DNA of 64,000 bases, taken from contig NZ_CP036273.1 of NCBI RefSeq assembly GCF_007747215.1, positions 7,424,322 through 7,488,321 on the forward strand, given 5' to 3'. Of this stretch, positions 8,610-17,741 are shown piece by piece. Made by a program: the position numbers and the translations under genes. This DNA is from Urbifossiella limnaea (lineage in GTDB: Bacteria; Planctomycetota; Planctomycetia; Gemmatales; Gemmataceae). The notes under the pieces were generated by a model. That model was not told the DNA's origin and searched no databases. It saw nothing but the letters and a program-made list of their open reading frames with translations. The stretch's first letter is position 1, and every line of letters starts with the position of its first letter.

Positions 8610-9401
8610 ATGAGCGCCCGTCTTACCCGTCCGTTCGCGGCCGCACTCGTGTTGGCCGCCTTCGCCGCCGGCGCCCCGCGCGCCTCGGCCGAATTCGTGT
8701 TCCTCACGTACAACGGCACGTCCGGCAACCCCGGCATCAGCAACAACCGCCTCGACGCCGAGGCCGGGCCGTTCTACTGGACGCAGAACCAGCTGCCGCC
8801 GAACAGCAGCTTCCCGCCGCCGACGGCCACGTTCTGCCTGGAGCTGAACGCCGGCCCGCCCGTGCAGACGCTGCCGGCCCCCGGCACCACGGTCGAGTTC
8901 GGCGTGTTCAGCCTGAGCAAGGCGCCGTCGCCGGCCGCGGCCAACGCCAACCTCATCGCCGAGCTGTACGGCAAGTACTACGACACCGCCTGGAACAGCA
9001 GCTCGTTCAAGAGCAGCGGCGTGACCGACGCCTCGATCTCGTTCCAGATCGCCCTGTGGGAGCTGATCTACGACGGCAAGTCGAACAACCTGACCACCGG
9101 CAACTTCTTCCTGCCCGACGCCACGTACACGGCCGCGACCAACGCCCAGAAGATGCTCAACAGCCTGACCGCGACCGGCGACGCCTCGTACTTCTCGAAG
9201 AAGTACGCCGGCTACGAGCTGGTGGCGCTGGTGGCCCCGGCGTCGTCGGTGGGCGGCAAGCAGACGATGGAGGTGCAGGACCAGATCACGATGCGGTCGG
9301 TCGGCGCCGTGCCGGCCCCCGCCGGCGCGCTGCTCGGCGGCATCGGCGTCGTGGCCCTGATCGGCCGGTCGCGCCTGCGGCGGAAGCCGGTACCGGCTTA
9401 G
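8610..9401 (+). CDS. Exported protein with PEP-CTERM-like C-terminal anchor
   Basis: The protein is 263 aa from the ATG at 8610, which starts a clear signal peptide (ARLTRPFAAALVLAAFAAG). The Asn/Ser/Thr-rich body includes FCLELN, SFQIALWELIYDG and an aromatic-rich stretch typical of secreted PEP-CTERM proteins. The C-terminus has VPAPAG followed by a hydrophobic helix and a basic end (RSRLRRK), which matches the plan of a PEP-CTERM sorting signal processed by exosortase. No exosortase gene lies in the window. The frame is open upstream to 8520, but that part lacks signal-peptide character. Confidence 0.75.
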   Translation: MSARLTRPFAAALVLAAFAAGAPRASAEFVFLTYNGTSGNPGISNNRLDAEAGPFYWTQNQLPPNSSFPPPTATFCLELNAGPPVQTLPAPGTTVEFGVFSLSKAPSPAAANANLIAELYGKYYDTAWNSSSFKSSGVTDASISFQIALWELIYDGKSNNLTTGNFFLPDATYTAATNAQKMLNSLTATGDASYFSKKYAGYELVALVAPASSVGGKQTMEVQDQITMRSVGAVPAPAGALLGGIGVVALIGRSRLRRKPVPA

Positions 9402-9407
9402 TCGGAA

Positions 9408-9484
9408 CGTGGGGCACGTGTTCAACGTGCCTTGCCGGCCCCGTCCGGGCGCCTCATCCCGGCACGTTGTACACGTGCCCCACG
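9408..9484. repeat. Imperfect inverted repeat downstream of PEP-CTERM-like gene
   Basis: Arms 9408-9431 and 9461-9484 contain GGGGCACGTG / CACGTGCCCC and pair over about 24 bases with very few mismatches. It lies seven bases after the stop, so termination or a REP-type element is plausible. Confidence 0.5.
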
Positions 9485-9492
9485 TACTACAC

Positions 9493-9521
9493 CCGGAGCC
9501 GTGGCAACCCCACGGCTCCGG
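9493..9521. terminator. Terminator-like hairpin
   Basis: A perfect 12-bp stem (CCGGAGCCGTGG) closes a five-base loop. No U-tract follows, as is usual at this GC content. It probably marks the end of the unit that starts at 8610. Confidence 0.45.
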
Positions 9522-9789
9522 TCGCGTTCCGGGAATCGCGCCGAAATTCTCGGATCCTTCTTGAAAGCCGCCGCCCCGCGCCGCAAGTTAAAATCTGCTG
9601 TGGTCCCGCGGCGCGCCAGCCCTCTCATCTCCCACTCCGGCGCAACCACGGGATCGTGACGACGGACTACGCTCCGTCGTGGTCTCTCTCCCCTCTCTCC
9701 TAATCCGGCATCCACAAGACCGAGCGATCGGTCATTGTCCTCGTCTTCCCCACCCCGATCGGCACCCCCGTTCCCGCATGGAGTTGTGC

Positions 9790-10821
9790 ATGACGCCGTT
9801 CGCTCGCCCCCGGACCCGCCGCGGGTTCACGCTCATCGAGCTGCTGGTGGTGATCGCCATCATCGCCATCCTGATCGGCCTGCTGCTGCCGGCCGTGCAG
9901 AAGGTGCGCGAGGCCGCCGCCCGCGTCAAGTGCCAGAACAACCTGAAGCAGTGGGCGCTGGCCGCCCACAGCTACCAGGACACCGTCGGCGGCCTGCCGC
10001 CGGCCATGGTCGTGCCGGGCGCCACCTTCAGCACCGCCCCGGACAACACCACCGGGTACGGGCCGAACTGGATCACCCTCATCCTGCCGTACATCGAGCA
10101 GGCGCCGCTGTACAACCAGCAGGTGACGAGCATCACGTCGTGGCTCAACACCGTGAACACCGACCACAACTGGCGGCTGGTCCGGACGGCGAACTTCAAC
10201 TACGCCCAGTGCCCGTCGGACCCGCGGAACACGACGCCGTACGCCGGCGCCGGCGGGAGCTGGGTGCGCGGCAACTACGCGGCCAACCTGGGGCCGACCG
10301 GGCAGGAGGCCAACGACGGCGGCTCGACCTCGTTCGCGTTCACGATCAACGGCGTGACCACGTCGCTCAACGGCCGCGGACCGTTCTGGTTCACCACCAA
10401 GGCGGCGCACAAGTGCATGACCATCCAGGGCATCCAGGACGGCAGCTCGAATACGATCATGATGTCGGAGGTGCTGTCGGGGTTGAACGCCACCGACAGC
10501 CGCGGCGTCTGGGCGATGGGCCACATCGGCGCCAGCACCATCGGCTCCTACGGCAAGGGCGCGGCGCTGACGCCGAACGCTAAGAACGACCTGTCGGACA
10601 TCATCACCACGTGCCCGGGCTCGACGGCGGCGGCGCTGAACCTGGGGTGCGCCAACGGCAGCAACACCGTGGCGACGGCGCGCAGCGCCCACACCGGCGG
10701 GGTGAACGCGGCGATGGGCGACGGCACCGTGCGGTTCCTCCGCGACAGCATCTCCCAGCTGGCGTTCTACCAGCTCGGCAGCGCCCAAGACGGCCAGCCG
10801 CTGCCGGCCGAAGCGAACTGA
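9790..10821 (+). CDS. DUF1559 protein with type II/IV pseudopilin N-terminus
   Basis: The protein is 343 aa from the ATG at 9790, chosen because GGAG lies six bases upstream; an ATG at 9778 is the alternative. It starts with a prepilin leader and methylation motif (RRGFTLIELLVVIAIIAILIG), then the LLPAVQKVREAAARVKCQNNLKQ block of planctomycete DUF1559 proteins. The body is a large secreted beta-rich domain and ends with the H-variable region (HTGGVNAAMGDGTVRFL). DUF1559 proteins are massively amplified in planctomycetes and are thought to form extracellular pilin-like structures. It appears to be a single-gene unit, preceded by hairpins and followed by GGGCCGGCCC palindromes near 10873-10900. 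Confidence 0.9.
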   Translation: MTPFARPRTRRGFTLIELLVVIAIIAILIGLLLPAVQKVREAAARVKCQNNLKQWALAAHSYQDTVGGLPPAMVVPGATFSTAPDNTTGYGPNWITLILPYIEQAPLYNQQVTSITSWLNTVNTDHNWRLVRTANFNYAQCPSDPRNTTPYAGAGGSWVRGNYAANLGPTGQEANDGGSTSFAFTINGVTTSLNGRGPFWFTTKAAHKCMTIQGIQDGSSNTIMMSEVLSGLNATDSRGVWAMGHIGASTIGSYGKGAALTPNAKNDLSDIITTCPGSTAAALNLGCANGSNTVATARSAHTGGVNAAMGDGTVRFLRDSISQLAFYQLGSAQDGQPLPAEAN

Positions 10822-11032
10822 TTCGGGCAACCAAAGGTGTCGTGGGCGGGACCGACCTCCCGCCGCTCTCGGGCCGGCCCCCTCGGGCCGGCCCCTGTCA
10901 TTTCCCGTCCGCGACCGCCTCGTCCCGAACGCCACACGGGGCGGACGCCTTTCCGGCCGGCGATCCGTCGCGGCGGGCCGATCGGCGGTTACACTACAGG
11001 TGTCCGTCGCCCTCCCCGCCGCCGACCCGCGT

Positions 11033-12844
11033 ATGCCCGACCTGATTGCCCAGGGGCCGCAGCCGGAGAACCACTGGCGCCGCCGCCTGCCCGCCGGCCC
11101 GGTCACACTCGGCCGCGACGGCTGGGGCGCCGCGTGGGAGCCGTTCCTGTCGCGCCGGCACGCCGAGCTGGAATGGTCCGCCGGCCGCCTCCACGTCCGC
11201 CCGAGCGCCGCCCGCAACCCCGTCTTCCGCGACGGCGACCCCGTAGACGGGCCGTTCGAGCTCGGCCTCGGCGCGGCGTTCGTGGTCGGCCGCACCACGT
11301 TCACGGTCGTGCCCGACGCGCCGAGTTCGTCCGCGCCCGGGGCGCGGCACGAGTCACTGACGGTGGCGCACGGCGACCTGGCGCACCTGCCGTTCCGCGA
11401 CGCCCCGCACCGGCTCGACGTGCTCAGCAAGCTGCCCGACGTGATCGCCGGCGCCGCGTCCGACCCCGAGCTGTTCGCCGGCGTGTGCGAGATGCTGCTG
11501 GCCGGCCTGCCGCGGGCCGACGCGGTCGCGCTGGTGGCCACGGAGGTCGGCGCGGTCGAGCTGTTCGGCCCGGCCGGGAGCGTGCCCGAGGTGCCGGTGC
11601 GGGTGCTGCACACCGACCGCCGCCGCGCCGCCGACGGCCCGTTCGTCCCGAGCCGCCGGCTGGTCGTGGAGGCGGTGGCGGCGCGGGAGGCGACGGTGCT
11701 GCACGTCTGGCGCGGCCCCGCGCGGGCACACGAGCCGGCGGGCGAATTCACGGTCCAGGGCGGGTTCGACTGGTCGTTCTGCACGCCGGTCGGGGGTGAG
11801 GCGTGCCGCGGCTGGGGGCTCGTCGCCGCCGGCCGGTTCACGACGGACGACGCGCCGGCGCTGTCGTTCCCCGCCCGCGCGACCGACCTGCGCGACGACG
11901 TGAAGTTCGCCGAGCTGGTCGCCGACATCCTGAGTTCGCTGCGGCAGGTGCAGGTGCTCCGCGAGCGGCAGGGCGTGTTCCGGCGGTTCTTCTCGCCGGG
12001 CGTGCTGCACGTCGTCGCCGGCCGCGACGCCGCCCGCGCCCTGGAGCCGCGCGAGGTGGACGCGACCGTGCTGTTCTGCGACCTGCGCGGGTTCTCGCGC
12101 ACCGTCGAGGAGGCGTCCGGCCAGCTGCTCGACGTGCTGACGCGGGTGAGCGCCGCGCTCGGCGTGATGACCCGCGCCATCGTGGAGAACCGCGGGGCGA
12201 TCGCCGACTTCCTCGGCGACGCGGCGATGGGCTTCTGGGGCTGGCCGCTGGACGACCCGGCGAAGGTGGAGAACGCGTGCCGGGCGGGGCTGGCGATCCG
12301 CGACGGGTTCGCGGCGGTGAGCAGTGACCGGTCGCACCCGCTGTTCGGCTTCCGCGCCGGCATCGGCATCGCCACCGGCCGGGCGGTCGCCGGCGGGATC
12401 GGCACCGCGGAGCAGGCGAAGGTGGGCGTGTTCGGCCCGGTGGTGAACCTCGCGTCGCGGCTCGAAGGGATGACGAAGCCGCTGCGGGTGCCGATCCTGC
12501 TGGACGAGGCGACGGCGGCGGCGGTGCGTGCGCACCTCCCGGCGGACGTGGCCCGCGTGCGCCGGCTGGCGCGGGTGAAGCCGGCCGGGCTGGAGACGCC
12601 GCTGGACGTGAGCGAGCTGCTCCCGCCGGCCGGCCCCGACGCGGTGCTGACCGACGTTCACCTGACCGAGTACGCCGCGGCGCTGGAGGCGTTCATGTCC
12701 GGCGACTGGTCGGCGGCCGACGACCGGCTGCACCGGCTGCCCCCGCGCGACCGCGGCAAGGACTTGCTGACGGGCTTCATTTTGCAGCACAACCACGCCC
12801 CGCCGCCGGGTTGGGACGGCGTCGTGCCGCTGGCGGCGAAGTAG
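11033..12844 (+). CDS. FHA-GAF-like adenylate/guanylate cyclase domain protein
   Basis: The protein is 603 aa from the ATG at 11033; a GTG at 11000 is in frame. Residues 10-95 form an FHA domain (TLGRDGW, SRRHAELEW) that would bind phosphothreonine peptides. Residues about 115-300 are GAF-like. A class III cyclase domain follows: VLFCDLRGFSR near 343 keeps the first metal-binding Asp, FLGDAAMGFWG near 393 keeps the second, and VNLASRLEG near 471 keeps the transition-state Asn and Arg. The usual substrate-selecting Lys (DKFIGD in relatives) is replaced, giving ADFLGD, so the nucleotide substrate is uncertain. It is likely a cytosolic signalling enzyme coupled to Ser/Thr kinase output through FHA. 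Confidence 0.85.
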   Translation: MPDLIAQGPQPENHWRRRLPAGPVTLGRDGWGAAWEPFLSRRHAELEWSAGRLHVRPSAARNPVFRDGDPVDGPFELGLGAAFVVGRTTFTVVPDAPSSSAPGARHESLTVAHGDLAHLPFRDAPHRLDVLSKLPDVIAGAASDPELFAGVCEMLLAGLPRADAVALVATEVGAVELFGPAGSVPEVPVRVLHTDRRRAADGPFVPSRRLVVEAVAAREATVLHVWRGPARAHEPAGEFTVQGGFDWSFCTPVGGEACRGWGLVAAGRFTTDDAPALSFPARATDLRDDVKFAELVADILSSLRQVQVLRERQGVFRRFFSPGVLHVVAGRDAARALEPREVDATVLFCDLRGFSRTVEEASGQLLDVLTRVSAALGVMTRAIVENRGAIADFLGDAAMGFWGWPLDDPAKVENACRAGLAIRDGFAAVSSDRSHPLFGFRAGIGIATGRAVAGGIGTAEQAKVGVFGPVVNLASRLEGMTKPLRVPILLDEATAAAVRAHLPADVARVRRLARVKPAGLETPLDVSELLPPAGPDAVLTDVHLTEYAAALEAFMSGDWSAADDRLHRLPPRDRGKDLLTGFILQHNHAPPPGWDGVVPLAAK

Positions 12845-12886
12845 GGTTCGCCGGTACAATGGCTCCGGTTCGTGGAGGTTCCCCGC

Positions 12887-13516
12887 ATGTCTGCTGTCGC
12901 GCTCCCCGCGCCGCCACCGGCCCCGCCGGCCGACCCGTTCGCGCACCTGCCGCCGGTCGCGCCGCTCCGCTGGACGCGGGAGGAGTATTACCGCCTCGCC
13001 GAGGCCGGCTATTTCGCCGGCAAACGAGTCATGCTCATCGACGGGGAAATCATCGCCATGACACCCCAGAACGAACCGCACTCCACCGGTATTATCGTGT
13101 CCGCGGTGGCCCTCCACGCGGCGTTCGGCGACGAGATGACGTACCGGCAACAGATGCCCCTGAACCTCGGGCAGGCCTCCGACCCGGAGCCGGACATCGC
13201 GGTCGAAGCCGGACCGCCGCGGAGTCAGCCGCGCCGACACCCCACGACCGCGCTCCTGGTGGTCGAAGTGGCTGACAGCTCGCTCGCCTACGACACCGGC
13301 GACAAGGCCAGCCTCTACGCCGCGGGCGGCATCGCCGACTACTGGGTCGTCGATCTCGTCCACAACCGCCTGATCGTGTTCCGCGACCCGAAGCCGGACG
13401 CGGCCGCGCGCTTCGGCCACGGCTACACGAGCATCCGCTACCTCGGCCGCGCCGACACCGTCGTTCCCCTCGCCGCCCCCAACTCGGCCGTCGCCGTCGC
13501 CGACCTGTTGCCGTAG
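12887..13516 (+). CDS. Uma2 family (DUF820) putative endonuclease
   Basis: The protein is 209 aa from the ATG at 12887, which has GGAGG eight bases upstream. It shows the family plan: WTREEYYRLAEAGYF, the PD-(D/E)XK core in DPEPDIAVEAG and LLVVEVADSSL, then DKASLYAAGGIADYWVVDL and RLIVFRDP. Uma2 proteins are restriction-endonuclease-fold proteins present in many copies in cyanobacteria and Gemmataceae; their biological role is unresolved. The gene follows the cyclase gene by 42 bases on the same strand and may share its transcript. Confidence 0.85.
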   Translation: MSAVALPAPPPAPPADPFAHLPPVAPLRWTREEYYRLAEAGYFAGKRVMLIDGEIIAMTPQNEPHSTGIIVSAVALHAAFGDEMTYRQQMPLNLGQASDPEPDIAVEAGPPRSQPRRHPTTALLVVEVADSSLAYDTGDKASLYAAGGIADYWVVDLVHNRLIVFRDPKPDAAARFGHGYTSIRYLGRADTVVPLAAPNSAVAVADLLP

Positions 13517-13596
13517 CCGCGCGGCAATTCGGCTCACCACGCCGTGCCGAGTTTGCCGATCTTACCGCGGGTGCCGATTCCACCGCGGGGGCGGAG

Positions 13597-14781
13597 ATGC
13601 GCCGGGGGGCGACCTCCTACGCTTGCTTGTTGTTGATCGCGGCGGGGTGCCACCACGCCCGCCAGTGCTCCCCCCACGCCCACGCCCCCGTCGAACTGCC
13701 GACCGCGGCACGCCAACCGGTCGCAGTGGACGCCACAGCGGTATCGGGAGCCACGACGCCGGCGCGGCCCGCGACCGTGCGGCGGCTCACCGCCGAGGAG
13801 TGCCGCGCGCTCGCGGCGCAGAACGCGCCCTTCGCCGACGACCTCGACAAGCACCCGGGCAACAGCGGCCCGAGTCACCCGCGGCTTCATCCGAAGAAGG
13901 CCGACAAGGCGGCGTGCGCCCGGCTCGTCCGCGGGTACGCCGCCGACGAGCTCCGCAACCGCGCCGCCGGCGATGCCCTCGACGACTTCTACAAGCTCGC
14001 CCGCGCCGAGGCCCAGTTCGACCTGCTCGTCGCCGCCCGCGCCGAGGTCGCGGCGCGGCTCGCGGAGGCGGACGCCGCCGCGAAGCACGGCCTGCGCGAC
14101 CGCGGCGACCCGCTGCGGGTACAGTTGCACGAGTTCGACGCGCAGCTCGGCCAGCTCGGCGGCGGCATCGGGGCGCTGAACGCCAGCCTCCGCGGCCGGC
14201 TCGCGCTCGACGCCGCCGACCCCATGCCGCTCGGCCCCGCCGACCCGCTCCGCGTCCGCGGCGAGGACGTCGACGCCGCCGAGGCCGTCCGCACGGCGCT
14301 GCACTACCGGCCGGACTTGAACTTCCTGCGGGCGCTGATCGGCTGCCGGGACGGCAGTGACAGCGGGCTGTCGCAACAGGCGCTGACGAGCCTCAACCCG
14401 CTGCTCGCCGCCGCGAGCGGGCACCCGCTGCTGGCGCTACTCTCGGCCCTGTGCGGGAAGGACGACGGCTCCGGGGACCGGCTCGCGTCGGCGCTCGCGG
14501 GGCGGGAGCGGCAGGCCGAGGCCGAGGTGCGGGCGGCGGTGGCGACGCTCCACGGCCACCGCGCCGCCGTCGGCGCGCGGGCGGCGGCGGTGACGGACGC
14601 GGCGGCGCGGGTGGCCGACCTGGAGAAGCAGGCCGCCGCCGGGCAGTCGGTGCTGGCCGAGCTGACGGCGGCGCGGCTGGAGTTGCTGAAGGCCCGCGGC
14701 GCGCTGCTGGAGGCGGCGTCCGACTGGCACCGGGCCGAGGCCCGGCTGCGGCAGGCGATGGGGACGCTGGTGCGGGAGTAG
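13597..14781 (+). CDS. TolC-like outer-membrane lipoprotein
   Basis: The protein is 394 aa with a lipoprotein signal (YACLLLIAAGC). It contains two long helical regions: DDFYKLARAEAQFDLLVAAR through KHGLRDRGDPLRVQ, and a C-terminal coiled coil ending in DWHRAEARLRQAMGTL. This matches the helical hairpins of outer-membrane efflux (TolC/CusC) proteins. No inner-membrane pump or adaptor gene is adjacent, and the beta-barrel segments are not obvious, so the efflux role is inferred from the helical pattern alone. It converges on the PH-domain gene with a two-base gap. Confidence 0.6.
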   Translation: MRRGATSYACLLLIAAGCHHARQCSPHAHAPVELPTAARQPVAVDATAVSGATTPARPATVRRLTAEECRALAAQNAPFADDLDKHPGNSGPSHPRLHPKKADKAACARLVRGYAADELRNRAAGDALDDFYKLARAEAQFDLLVAARAEVAARLAEADAAAKHGLRDRGDPLRVQLHEFDAQLGQLGGGIGALNASLRGRLALDAADPMPLGPADPLRVRGEDVDAAEAVRTALHYRPDLNFLRALIGCRDGSDSGLSQQALTSLNPLLAAASGHPLLALLSALCGKDDGSGDRLASALAGRERQAEAEVRAAVATLHGHRAAVGARAAAVTDAAARVADLEKQAAAGQSVLAELTAARLELLKARGALLEAASDWHRAEARLRQAMGTLVRE

Positions 14782-14783
14782 CG

Positions 14784-15314
14784 TCAGGTCTTCTTCAGCG
14801 CCAGCGAGCGGATCAGGTCGTACACTTCGCGCGGCTGCGGCACGTTCACCAGCGCCACCTTCCGGTTCGAGAGCTTGCCGTCGGAGCCGCTCACCAGCTG
14901 CTGCGTCACCAGCGACACGGTGCCGGCGCCGCGCGTCTGCTGGAGCACGCCCTCGGTCAGCTCCACGTCGATGACCTGGTCGAACACGACGGTCCGCTGG
15001 TGCTTGTTGAAGAAGCCCTCGTCGCACTCCACGCGGTCGGCGAACACCCGGTACGTCGTCTGCTGCGGCTCCTGGAAGCACTTCAGCCCGAAGAGCCCGA
15101 GGGCGATCATGAACGCCGCGACGTACACGCCCACCGCAAGGGAGTGGTCGGGGCCGCGCTCGAGGCGTTCGAACGGGTCGCCGAACATGCCGCCGACGAC
15201 GAACGCGAACGTGGCGGGGAAGACGGCGACGAACCCGGCGACGAGCGGCCCGAGCACGACGAACTGTGCCGGAACGACGACCGGCTTGATCTCGCGGAGC
15301 GGGGCAGTAGACAC
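14784..15314 (-). CDS. Membrane protein with bacterial PH-like domain
   Basis: The protein is 176 aa. Two transmembrane helices occupy about residues 15-45 and 60-80, followed by a beta-rich segment: YRVFADRVECDEGFFNKHQRTVVFDQVIDVEL, then VSLVTQQL and KVALVNVPQPREVYDLI. This topology and the V-D-x-x-L-T-E-G-V-L pattern match bPH2/DUF304 proteins such as YdbS and YdbT. The molecular function of the family is unknown; it acts at the inner membrane. It ends two bases from the TolC-like gene and lies 18 bases downstream of the DUF1501 gene on the same strand. Confidence 0.7.
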   Translation of the reverse strand: MSTAPLREIKPVVVPAQFVVLGPLVAGFVAVFPATFAFVVGGMFGDPFERLERGPDHSLAVGVYVAAFMIALGLFGLKCFQEPQQTTYRVFADRVECDEGFFNKHQRTVVFDQVIDVELTEGVLQQTRGAGTVSLVTQQLVSGSDGKLSNRKVALVNVPQPREVYDLIRSLALKKT

Positions 15315-15332
15315 GACCGGCCTCCGGGTGGG

Positions 15333-16718
15333 TCAGCTGCCGAACAGCCGCCGCAGCGGCTCGCCGGCGGCGAGGCGGTGGGGGCGGCCGGCCTGGTCGA
15401 ACACCTCCGCCGCCGGGTCCAGGCCGAACCGCCAGAAGATCGTCGCCGCCAGGTCGCCGGGCGTCACAGGGTCGCGGGCCGGGTACGCGCCCAGGCGGTC
15501 GCTCGCGCCGTACACCGCGCCGCCGGTCACGCCGCCGCCGGCGAACAGCGCCGTGTAGCAGTCCGGCCAGTGGTCGCGGCCGCCGTCGCGGTTCACCCGC
15601 GGCGTCCGGCCGAACTCGCCCATCGCCACCACCAGCGTGCTGTCGAGCAAGCCCCGCGTGTCCAGGTCTTCGATCAGCGCCGACAACCCCTGATCGAACT
15701 GCGGCAGCAGGTGCGTGCGGTGCTGGTTCGCGCCTTTGAAGTGTGCGTCCCAGTTCTGGCCCTGCTGCTTGAAGTCGTACACGGTCACGAACGGCACGCC
15801 GGCCTCGACCAGCCGCCGGGCCAGCAGGAAGTTCTGGCCGCGCATCTGCCGGGCGACGCCGAGCTCGGCCCCGTTGCCGCCGCCGCCGCCCTCGCCGACC
15901 GCCGCCGGCGCGGCGCCGAACCCGTACCGCTCGCGCACCCGCAGCGGCTCGCGGAACACGTCGGCGGCGCCGCGCACCGCTTCGGCTTCGAGCAGCCGGT
16001 ACGCCGTCTCGTACACCGCGGCGGGCTTGCCGAGCGTGTCCAACAGGCGGCGGCGCTCGCCGAGGCGGGCGGGGCTCACGTCGGCGGCCGGCCGCAGCGC
16101 CCCGGCGCGGTACTCGCGGGTGGCCGCGTCCACGTCCACCCACAGCGGGTCGTAGGCGCGGCCGAGGAAGCCGCCGCCCTGGCACGGCGTCGGCACCACG
16201 TTGTGGAACGGGAACGGCAGCGACGCGAACGGCACGTCCACGCCGCGGCCGCGGGTCAGGTACGCGACGGCGCTGCCGTAGCTCGGGTACACCTGCGGCT
16301 GCGGGGCGAACAGCTCGCGGTCGGGGCCGTCGAGCGGCCGGCCGGTCAGCGCGTGGATCGAGGCCGAGTCGTGCAGCCGGGCCGAGTGCGTGACGCTGCG
16401 GACGAGCGCCACCCTGTCCATCACGCGGGCCACCCGCGGCAGGTGCTCGCACACGCGGAGGCCGGGGACGCTCGTGGCCACCGACCGGAACTCGCCGCGG
16501 ACCTCGGCGGGCGCGTCGGGCTTCAGGTCGAACGTGTCGAGGTGGCTGGGGCCGCCGTAGAGGAAGACGAGGACGCACGCGCGGATCGGCTTCGGGGCGG
16601 CGGGCGGCGGCGCGGCGGCGCGGGCTTCGAGGAGGCCGCCGAGGTTCAGGCCGAGGTAGCCGCCGGCGCCGACGTGGAGGAGCCGGCGGCGGGTGAGGAG
16701 GGCGGTGCGGGCGGGCAT
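15333..16718 (-). CDS. DUF1501 family exported protein
   Basis: The protein is 461 aa from the ATG at 16718, which has GAGG eight bases upstream; the open frame continues further but overlaps the upstream lipoprotein gene. The twin-arginine leader is LTRRRLLHVGAGGYLGLN. DUF1501 blocks include LVFLYGGPSHLDTFDLKPD, LARRLVEAGVPFVTVYD, MGEFGRTPRVN and GRDHWPDCYTALFAGGG. The end, AGRPHRLAAGEPLRRLFG, is complete. It has no cytochrome partner nearby. It is probably transcribed with the lipoprotein gene 29 bases upstream. Confidence 0.9.
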   Translation of the reverse strand: MPARTALLTRRRLLHVGAGGYLGLNLGGLLEARAAAPPPAAPKPIRACVLVFLYGGPSHLDTFDLKPDAPAEVRGEFRSVATSVPGLRVCEHLPRVARVMDRVALVRSVTHSARLHDSASIHALTGRPLDGPDRELFAPQPQVYPSYGSAVAYLTRGRGVDVPFASLPFPFHNVVPTPCQGGGFLGRAYDPLWVDVDAATREYRAGALRPAADVSPARLGERRRLLDTLGKPAAVYETAYRLLEAEAVRGAADVFREPLRVRERYGFGAAPAAVGEGGGGGNGAELGVARQMRGQNFLLARRLVEAGVPFVTVYDFKQQGQNWDAHFKGANQHRTHLLPQFDQGLSALIEDLDTRGLLDSTLVVAMGEFGRTPRVNRDGGRDHWPDCYTALFAGGGVTGGAVYGASDRLGAYPARDPVTPGDLAATIFWRFGLDPAAEVFDQAGRPHRLAAGEPLRRLFGS

Positions 16719-16747
16719 GGGCGGCACCTCGGGAGAGCGAGGGCGGG

Positions 16748-17161
16748 TCACTTGATGCGGTCGTAGTCGTCCACCACGCCGTCGGGCTTGTGGAGCGTCA
16801 GCCGGGTGCCGGCCAGCACCGCCCGCACCCGCCACGTCCGCACCTGGCCGCGGTCGTTGCCGGTCACCTCCATCGTCTCGCCGTCCAGGAAGCGGAACCG
16901 GTCCTCGACCTTCTGGACGTTGCGCGACTGGAGCACGCCGGCCGCGTACACCTCGACCGGCGCCTCGCGCTTGAGGACGCCGCCGGGCTCGATCTCCATC
17001 AGGCCGGACACGTCGGTCCGCGGCGGCACCGGCTGGCCGTTCTGGCGGACGTGTTGCCAGATGCCGACGAGGCGGGCGGAGGCCTGCTCGGGCGTGATCG
17101 GGCGGGTGCAGGCCGGCAGCGCGAGCAGGACCAGGCCGAGCAGCCAGGCGGGGCGGACCAT
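16748..17161 (-). CDS. Lipoprotein with lipocalin-like body, unknown function
   Basis: The protein is 137 aa with a lipobox (LALPAC) at residues 13-18. The body reads as repeated beta strands (GIWQHVRQNGQP, LMEIEPGGVLKRE, DRFRFLDGETMEVTGND, RVRAVLAGTRLTLHKPDG), resembling small lipocalin-like domains found in planctomycete proteins. No catalytic motif was seen. It precedes the DUF1501 gene on the same strand. Confidence 0.65.
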   Translation of the reverse strand: MVRPAWLLGLVLLALPACTRPITPEQASARLVGIWQHVRQNGQPVPPRTDVSGLMEIEPGGVLKREAPVEVYAAGVLQSRNVQKVEDRFRFLDGETMEVTGNDRGQVRTWRVRAVLAGTRLTLHKPDGVVDDYDRIK

Positions 17162-17261
17162 CGCGGCCTCGGAGTGCGGGTGTGTTGAGGCTACCGCGGC
17201 GGCGGGCGGCCGTCAAACGGCAAGCCGACGGTCGGAGGCGGGAAGAGGGCGACGCCGGCGG

Positions 17262-17741
17262 TCAGCCGGCGGGGGGCGGGGTCTTCGCGGCCGGCAGCGG
17301 GTTGGCCTGCTCGAACGCGGTGATCTTGTCCTTGCGCCGCTGGTGCCGGCCGGCCTCGAAGTCGGCGGTCAGCCACGCCCGCACCATCCGGTCGATGACC
17401 TCCTCGCCGATCAGGTCGGCCGACAGGCACAGCACGTTCGCGTCGTTGTGCCGGCGGCTCATCTCGGCGTCGAGGGCGTCGCGGCAGTTGGCGGCGCGGA
17501 CGCCGCGCACCTTGTTCGCCGCGATGCACATGCCGTGGCCGGTCGCGCACAGCAGGATGCCGCGGTCGGCCGCCCCGCCGGCCACGGCCTTCGCCACCAC
17601 GAACGCGAAGTCCGGGTAGTCGCACCCGGCGGGCGCGTCCGTGCCGTGGTCGGTGACCTCGTGACCGAGTTCCTTCAGGAGGCTCACCACCCGGTACTTC
17701 ACGGCCACGCCCCGGTGGTCGTTGCCGACGGCTACTCGCAT
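17262..17741 (-). CDS. rpiB: Ribose-5-phosphate isomerase B
   Basis: The protein is 159 aa from the ATG at 17741. The N-terminus MRVAVGNDHRGVAVK is the substrate-binding start of RpiB. ILLCATGHGMCIAANK contains the catalytic Cys and the anion-binding loop, and HNDANVLCLSAD is the second conserved block. The enzyme interconverts ribose 5-phosphate and ribulose 5-phosphate in the pentose phosphate pathway. Its start overlaps the end of the YrdC/phosphatase fusion gene by 10 bases, so the two are very likely translationally coupled. Confidence 0.92.
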   Translation of the reverse strand: MRVAVGNDHRGVAVKYRVVSLLKELGHEVTDHGTDAPAGCDYPDFAFVVAKAVAGGAADRGILLCATGHGMCIAANKVRGVRAANCRDALDAEMSRRHNDANVLCLSADLIGEEVIDRMVRAWLTADFEAGRHQRRKDKITAFEQANPLPAAKTPPPAG

